A stretch of 64,000 nucleotides of DNA. Source: Rhizomys pruinosus. Lineage: Eukaryota; Chordata; Mammalia; Rodentia; Spalacidae. The notes under the pieces are model-generated. The model was given only the letters and a program-made list of their open reading frames with translations, was not told the DNA's origin and ran no database searches. Where the stretch lies: the NCBI GenBank assembly GCA_009823505.1, contig VZQC01007129.1, positions 1,900,178 through 1,964,177 of the forward strand, given 5' to 3'. This document shows positions 58,489-64,000 of this stretch, one piece after another. Positions within the stretch are counted from its first letter, which is position 1, and every line of letters begins with the position of its first letter. The translations under genes and the position numbers were made by a program.

Positions 58489-58736
58489 TTTTAATTTTTT
58501 TAATTTTATTTATTTATTTATGTGTATGAATGTCCTGTCTGCATGTAGGTTTGTGCACCCGTGTCGTGCAATGCCGCGGAGATCAGAAGAGGGTGTCGGA
58601 TTCCCCTGGAACTGGAGTTCTCCTGGAATTGGAGTTTCAGACAGTTCTCAGCCGCCATGTGGGTGCTGGGGATCGAACCAGGGTCCTCTGTAAGAGCAGT
58701 CGGTGCTCTTAACTGCTAGGCCATCTCTCCAGCCCC
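58489..58736 (-). repeat. B2-like SINE with 17-bp target duplication
   Basis: Full-length minus-strand copy. AAAATGTATTTATCTTT at 58472-58488 and 58738-58754. Confidence 0.95.
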
Positions 58737-58754
58737 TAAAATGTATTTATCTTT

Positions 58755-58915
58755 ATGTGCATTTGCCTGCATACGTGTGTATGTGTGTGTGTGTGTACAT
58801 CCATATCATGTAATGCCCATGGAAGAGGGTGTTGTATGCCTCTGCAACTGGAGTTTTGGAAGATTGTTAGCCACCATAAGGGTACTGTGAACTGAATGTG
58901 GGTCCTTTGCAAGAG
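58755..58915 (-). repeat. Old B3/B4-like SINE
   Basis: Minus-strand SINE with a GT-rich tail region (58775-58797) and the 'GGGTCCTTTGCAAGAGC' head part. The SINE to its left inserted at its tail end. Confidence 0.75.
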
Positions 58916-59112
58916 CTGCCTTAGCCCCTTTTTTTTTTCTATGGGAAAAAGAACCCTTTATTCTTTGCATAAGAAAATTTATAGAACAGTCAATTTTTCT
59001 TTCCTTGGTGAGTTATACACTGCTCTGACAAGATATCTGGCACAAATAGCTTAAGGAAGGAATTGAGAAGTATAACTGACACTAAGAAAAGGCTGGATCA
59101 GTCAAAATTAAA

Positions 59113-59414
59113 AAGTATATAAAGGCAGGCATTTATTCCAGGAAATGCAGTCTCTCTCTTGGGCAAATCCATGGATGCCAGCCATCCTGAGGGTGGTGGA
59201 AAATATGCATCTGAGAGGCAGGGAGAACCTTTTATAGGAGGGAGGAGATATGGTAACCTATTGGAATCTGTCCATTTAAAACAGGCCAGGGGCTCAGATC
59301 TGGAGGTGGGTCTCAGGTCCAGAAGTATCATGGGAATCTGGCCTGACCGGAAAAGAAAGGAGGGTCTTTCTGGTCTATGCCATCTTGGCTTTTTGCCCCA
59401 AGCCTGACCTAACA
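59113..59414 (-). mobile_element. ERV-B 3' LTR
   Basis: About 300 bp, minus strand, starting TGTTAGGTCAGGC at 59414. Direct repeat of 62970-63298. Contains AATAAA (minus strand, near 59136) and TATATA close to its end. Confidence 0.85.
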
Positions 59415-59429
59415 TCCCAGACTCTTAGG

Positions 59430-59914
59430 GCATAAGAGATGACAATTCTGCTCTGGCTTCTTCCTGCTGAGCTGGGACGTTGAAGGGAGGGAGAATTGGG
59501 AGTAGGCAGGGCTGTGGGCACAGGGATGTAGGGATGTAAAGACCACTCTGGAAGTCTCCTGGATGTGTTCCTGTAAGAAGCAGAGGACACCTGGTGCTAA
59601 GATCAGAAGGAGTCTCCTGGTTGAGGTTGGAGAGGCTCCTCTTGCTGTTAGATGGTCTTGGTTGGAGGACAGGTTCTAAACATGGGCTCTCCAGTTTCAT
59701 CCGACCAGGTATCCCGAGCATGGACATGCCAACAGTATATCGAATCTGGCACAGCATCGCCTTGTTGGGTGAAGAATGAGACAATAATAAGACAAAGGGC
59801 AACTGGGCAGGGGTGTCACAGAGTCTGGTACCTGTGGCAGGAGGGAGAGCAGAGGAAGGAGTGAAAGTACAGAGGGTGAAGGCTGAATAGTCATACCCGA
59901 CCATTCAGACCTGT
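59430..59914 (-). pseudogene. ERV-B region after integrase, possible env remnant
   Basis: A 159-residue Pro/Ser/Leu-rich minus-strand frame (59425-59904) lies between the integrase end and the 3' LTR, where env would be. I see no signal peptide, furin site or fusion peptide, so assignment to env is only positional. Confidence 0.3.
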
Positions 59915-60160
59915 CCTTGAGGGTCTCTGGAAAATCTGAGAATAGTGGGTCCCAGCTGTTTGCCAGACCATCCATCCTGGGTTGGGTCTCTCTTGAGTCT
60001 GGACAAATGATACCAGTGTGGCTGGCCTGGAAGTTTGGCTGCTGACGGCATAGTAAGGATGACAATATGGGGTCCAGTCTACCTGGGATCAAGAGACTCA
60101 AGAGATAAAGTTTTAAGAACACTGTCCCCTGGTGTGAGAGGGCAAGTTAGTGGTTGTGGA
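59915..60160 (-). pseudogene. ERV-B integrase C-terminal remnant
   Basis: Across frames, 'LDPRWTGPHIVILTMPSA' and 'HWYHLSRLKRD' match the C-terminal DNA-binding domain of gammaretroviral-type integrase. One frameshift is seen near 60110. Confidence 0.75.
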
Positions 60161-60204
60161 CTCCGCTAAGGTAGGAGCAGGGAGAGAAAGAGAAGAGGAT
60201 AGTG

Positions 60205-60355
60205 TTTGGGGTCAAGCTGTTTGGAGAGAAATGCTACTGCCCAGTACGAGGGCTCAACGGGTTGGGCTAAGGCCCCTGTGGCCACTCCCAACTTCTGTCT
60301 GTAAAGAGATATAAAGGGCATGAAGAGTTGGGGAGATCGAAAGTGGGGGGGGGGA
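60205..60355 (-). pseudogene. ERV-B RNase H N-terminal remnant
   Basis: Minus-strand 'LGVATGALAQPVEPSYWAVA' followed by 'FLSKQLDP' matches the start of class I pol RNase H. A deletion then joins it to the integrase end. Confidence 0.75.
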
Positions 60356-60365
60356 AGCTAGGAGG

Positions 60366-60993
60366 GCGTCCTAAGGAGAAGTAGGGGCAGCCAGGAGGGA
60401 TCCTAAGGAGAAGTAGGGGTGGCCAGGAGGGCATACTAAGGAGAAGTAGGGGCGGCCAGGAGGGCATCCTAAGGAGAAGTAGGGGCAGCCAGGAGGGATC
60501 CTAAGGAGAAGTAGGGGCGGCCAGGAGGGCATCCTAAGGAGAAGTAGGGGCTGCCAGGAAGGCATACCAAGGAGAAGTAGGGGCAGCCAGGAGGGCATCC
60601 TAAGGAGAAGTAGGGGCAGCCAGGAAGGATCCTAAGGGGAAGTAGGGGCGGCCAGGAGGGCATCCTAAGGAGAAGTAGGGGCGGCCAGGAGGGCATACCA
60701 AGGAGAAGTAGGGGCAGCCAGGAAGGATCCTAAGGAGAAGTAGGGGTGGCCAGGAGGGCATCCTAAGGAGAAGTAGGGGCTGCCAGGAGGGCATACCAAG
60801 GAGAAGTAGGGGCAGCCAGGAGGGCATCCTAAGGAGAAGTAGGGGCAGCCAGGAGGGATCCTAAGGAGAAGTAGGGGCAGCCAGGAGGGCATCCTAAGGA
60901 GAAGTAGGAGGGCATCCTAAGGAGAAGTAGGGGCTTCCAGGAAGGCATCCTAAGGAGAAGTAGGGGCTGCCAGGAGGGCATCCTAAGGAGAGA
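60366..60993 (-). repeat. 32/33-bp minisatellite inside ERV-B pol
   Basis: About 19 units based on CCTAAGGAGAAGTAGGGGC / AGCCAGGAGGGCAT. Some units lack one base (GGG-ATCC versus GGGC-ATCC), so 32- and 33-bp units mix. On the minus strand a unit reads 'ALLAAPTSP', the expected pol motif at this exact position between RT connection and RNase H. The array appears to have grown from pol coding sequence. Confidence 0.93.
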
Positions 60994-61004
60994 GACATGG
61001 ACAA

Positions 61005-61115
61005 TGGTGGGATGGGAGAGAGGCCCCGTGGGGGTCTCCTTAGCTGCCTGGTACAAGGGTAAAGCTGTAACAGCAAAATTAGGGATCCAGTGATGGAAGA
61101 AGCTCACCAATCCTA
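61005..61115 (-). pseudogene. ERV-B RT connection remnant
   Basis: Minus-strand 'FFHHWIPNFAVTALPLYQA' matches the retroviral pol 'FIPGFAEIAKPLY' block. It runs directly into the minisatellite. Confidence 0.85.
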
Positions 61116-61139
61116 GAAAAGAGAGGATATGGTCTGCTG

Positions 61140-61330
61140 TCTCTGGAGGCTGTAGGTCACATGGCGTTGGCTTGCTCTGACCTGAGAGTACTGAAAGGGT
61201 TTGTTAGAACCAGAGTCAAAGGAGGAGAGATCCCTGGCCAAGGCTTGGCCAAAGAAGTGTGGGTTATCTTGGAAGCCCTGAGGAAGGACTGTCCATGTAA
61301 TCTGTTCTGTAGACCTGGTGTCTGGGTCCT
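61140..61330 (-). pseudogene. ERV-B reverse transcriptase remnant
   Basis: Minus-strand 'ITWTVLPQGFQDNPHFFGQA' followed by 'LARDLSSF' is a clear class I RT palm segment. The YVDD motif that should follow is missing. Confidence 0.85.
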
Positions 61331-61842
61331 CCCATGTAAAAGGAAGTATGAAGGCACAGTAAAGAAGGCCAGGACAGTGAAATGGGAGACTGAGGTTTAA
61401 GGGTTAGGGTGGCCTGAACTAGATGGTAGGTGCCACAGGGCTTACAAACGGGAAGAACGGGGGTGTTACCGGGTTAATTAGTGACGATAGGAGGCAGTTA
61501 ATGGTAGGCTTAAGTCCATGGCAGTGGGTTTCAGAAATAGAAACTGGCCTGGAAGGAAAAGGGGTGGGGTCCTTGAGGCGTATCAGGACTGGTGGGTGGT
61601 GGGAGGTGATTATTGGAGTGGAAATATCCCAGACCTGAAAGGCAGGAGCTGAAAAATCCAGGGGTCCTACTGAGGCAGTACAGATAATTCAGCAACTGTG
61701 GTGCACACAGTTACTTAATTTGGAATTTAATATTAACAGATAAAGAACTACAGTTCATTTTATCCTTTGAATATAATAGGTTTTGTGAACAATATAACCA
61801 AGAAGTGGCCATTTTTTTGATAGACACATGACAGACTCGTAC

Positions 61843-61914
61843 ATGTAACAGTAAACATACATGAAACAGTAAACACACATGTAACAGTAAACACATATGA
61901 AACAGTAAGCACAC
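61843..61914. repeat. 18-bp tandem repeat, 4 units
   Basis: ATG(T/A)AACAGTAA(A/G)CA(C/T)A(C/T) four times, alternating ATGTA and ATGAA, so a 36-bp unit twice. Confidence 0.95.
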
Positions 61915-61919
61915 ACAGA

Positions 61920-62965
61920 TACATGCCTGACTTAATCACGTAAATATACTGATCAGTTATCACAGTGAAACTGCAAGGGAGGGAGGCCAGCTTTAACCAC
62001 GGGAGCCTGGCTCGCAGCAGCAAAAGCTTGCAAAAGGGTGAGTTACTAGGTGCAGAGACAGCAGATCTGGCTAGTGTCATGGCTTGCCTGTGTCTAATAG
62101 GTGTTGGCTTTGCCTGCTAATTTAATGAAAAAAACAAAACCAAACAGCATTTGTTAAAACCCAGTAGCTTAAGCAACATTCTTGTGAAAACATTAACTAT
62201 ACTCATACAAAAGGTAAAATGGAAAAAAATGATTTTAATTAGAAACAGATGAAAACATGGTGATAAAATTGTAAAACTCCAATAGTGAACATTTTGGGAT
62301 TAATTTGTTAATCTGTCTGGTAAATGCATTCATGCCATGTGCTTAGTAGCTTTGGGAATAGCAGTCATGTGATTAGACAAAATGGCAACCATGGGAATTT
62401 GAATCAGGTGCAAGAATGGGGGAGGAGGGGAGAGAGAGATAGAGAAGAGAGAGAGAGCAGATCCTGGAAAGCCTGCTTGTAGCCAGTTTGGAAAAAGGAA
62501 AAAATATTGTCTGGTGGTTAGGCTTTGACCCAGAGTTGTCTATTTTCAAGCCTGGAGATCACAGGGTCCAAAGAAGCATCCTTTAATGTACCCCGGAGAC
62601 CTGGCAGTTGTGGGGCATGAGGGAAACTTAGGATGGACGTCTCCGATTCAGCAAGACCCTTCACCACAGAACCTGGTTCTACACTACTTCCCCCCAAAAC
62701 GGTGGACCCTGGATCCACTGAACTACGGTCCCCGAGCATCCATGGATCCTGGACCCACGGGCTGGGGAAAGAGAGTTTGCCCTGGCATTGCAACAGCTTT
62801 TAGATAGGAGCTCTGGACAGCAGAAATGAGGCAACAGAAAAACGGACTTACCCCAGGTCAGAAGGCGGGTGTGTTGGTAAAGGAGAGAAGTGTTCCCTGG
62901 CCCGTGTCTGTGGGCCATGGGCCTCTCGGCCAGGAGAAACATCTCGAGAGAAAAAGGTAAGAAAG
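61920..62965 (-). other. ERV-B leader/gag-position sequence, no gene recognised
   Basis: Frames of up to 124 residues exist, but none shows a gag or other domain to me. GA-rich run at 62428-62457. Confidence 0.4.
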
Positions 62966-62969
62966 GTCG

Positions 62970-63003
62970 AAGTATATAAAAGTTGGCATTTATTCCAGGA
63001 AAT

Positions 63004-63054
<51 letters not shown>

Positions 63055-63298
63055 CAATGCTGCCAGCCATCCCGAGGGCCATGGAAAGCGTGCTTCTGAG
63101 AGGTGGGGAGAACCTTTTATGGGGGGAGGGGAGATGGTAACCTATTGGAGTCTGGCCAATTAAAACAGGCCAGGGGCTCAGATCTGGAGGTGGGTCTCAG
63201 GTTCAAAGGTCTCATGGGAATCTGGCCTGACTGGTAAAGAAAGAAGGGTCTTTCTGGTCTATGCCATCTTGGCTTTTTGCCCCGAGCCCAACCTAACA
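62970..63298 (-). mobile_element. ERV-B 5' LTR
   Basis: Minus strand, starting TGTTAGGTTGGGC at 63298. Matches the 3' LTR except for a (CT)n expansion at 63005-63051 absent from the other LTR. Confidence 0.85.
63005..63051. repeat. (CT)n microsatellite in LTR
   Basis: About 22 CT units; the 3' LTR has only a short CTCTCTC at the same place. Confidence 0.98.
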
Positions 63299-64000
63299 GG
63301 AATCTGTTATTTTGGTTCACAGTTTCAGAGAATTCATCCCATGGTCCTTGCATCTGTTGATTCTTGTGAGGCAGGTCATTATAGCAGTAGGACAATGTAA
63401 CAGAGACTGCTTACCTCATGGTCAATAGACAGCAGAAAACAAGGATTGGAGCAAGTATAACCTTCAAAGCCATGCCCCCAGTGCCTGACTGACTTTCTAC
63501 AAAAGTGCTACCAGCCTGGGCTCAAGCCTTCAGTACATCAGCCAGTGAGAGTGGTTTATATTTAAGTCAGTGTGCAGGCATGGCTCATCATTTGAGAGAG
63601 GTCAACACAAGCTATATTGAGACCAGCTCAGAACTTGTCATTATTTTTCATGATAAGAGAAAAGTTAGAAAATTTCAAGTGGGTCTTCCTAGAGAGGAAC
63701 TTATGGAGAATGCCAAACACTAGGAGCTGTGTTGCCTGGGTTGGAGGTGATGTGCTCACTCTGTACATTCCACAAGATGTACCGAGCACTTACCATGTAG
63801 TAGCAATTTCACTGCACTTCAGGTTATTTGTCTTTGGCAACAAAGCTCTGACCTGGAGCCTTCAAAGTTCTCCCCCTAAATTGTTGACCTTAACTTCCTG
63901 TGGGCCAGACCTACCCGTTGCATATTTAGCCAGCTTGTAGATGCATTTGTTTACCAGCCCAAGGCTAATAGCATCAAGCATCAATTTTCTGGGCATCTTA
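63299..64000. other. Stretch without recognised genes
   Basis: No gene recognised. 'CGAGCACTTACCATGTAGTA' near 63782 may be a short MIR-like fossil. Confidence 0.4.

Larger units (their letters stand above)
59113..63298 (-). mobile_element. ERV-B: defective class I endogenous retrovirus
   Basis: Two LTRs about 3.6 kb apart enclose pol remnants in the order RT, RT connection, RNase H, integrase end, all on the minus strand. gag is not recognisable, and most of RT, RNase H and integrase is deleted or frameshifted. Between the RT connection and RNase H lies the minisatellite at 60366-60993. Non-functional. Confidence 0.85.

Noticed and set aside
60371..61110. Series of 75-93-residue minus-strand frames rich in 'PSWPPLLLL' and 'CPPGCPYFSLG'
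   Set aside because: They are translations of the 32/33-bp minisatellite in shifting frames, not a repeat protein.

Overview
This is an intergenic-looking stretch of a nuclear genome from a myodont rodent. The evidence is many B1 and B2-like SINEs, L1 elements of rodent type, and rodent-type LTR elements. The B2-like SINE (about 18 copies) carries an internal duplication of the form 'GGAACTGGAGTT CTCCT GGAATTGGAGTT', and the B1 tails differ from the mouse form as I remember it. I therefore think it is not mouse or rat, but I cannot name the species. I found no host protein-coding exon, tRNA, rRNA or CRISPR array. Every long open reading frame belongs to a transposable element or is a chance frame.

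Layout. 0-2.6 kb: minus-strand L1 pieces interrupted by a plus-strand L1/repeat segment bounded by two single N bases. 3.9-18.4 kb: a decayed class I (gammaretrovirus-like) endogenous retrovirus on the minus strand (ERV-A; gag, protease, RT and RNase H remnants). It is broken up by a nearly full-length L1 (L1-1, 6365-11908, minus, with a 12-bp target duplication), a 5'-truncated L1 (L1-3), a near-perfect 89-bp-arm palindrome that L1-3 landed in, and several SINEs. 18.4-25.9 kb: old L1 pieces, a possible solo LTR, SINEs and the first copy of an unidentified repeat family called R here. 25.9-30.6 kb: an LTR element (ERV-C) with a proline-type primer binding site and a 40-44-bp tandem repeat, a second LTR inside it, a 556-base N gap, and an almost identical inverted copy of the ERV-C LTR beyond the gap. 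30.6-40.5 kb: SINEs, MIR/L2 and Tigger-like fossils, and two cases of paired SINEs sharing a target site. 40.5-46.3 kb: a second nearly intact L1 (L1-2, plus). 46.4-54.3 kb: two large copies of repeat R around an old L1 5' portion. 54.3-59.0 kb: old SINEs, L2 and MIR. 59.1-63.3 kb: a defective class I ERV on the minus strand (ERV-B) with both LTRs, whose pol contains a 32/33-bp minisatellite apparently grown from pol codons.

The two L1s are the only elements with long near-intact enzymes (endonuclease plus reverse transcriptase). Such machinery could supply the retroposition that spread the SINEs and possibly repeat R, but both copies carry disabling changes. I see no new gene system. The most unusual items are the ERV-B pol-derived minisatellite, the palindrome, repeat R, which sits downstream of a same-strand L1 in three cases, and the inverted LTR copy beside the assembly gap.
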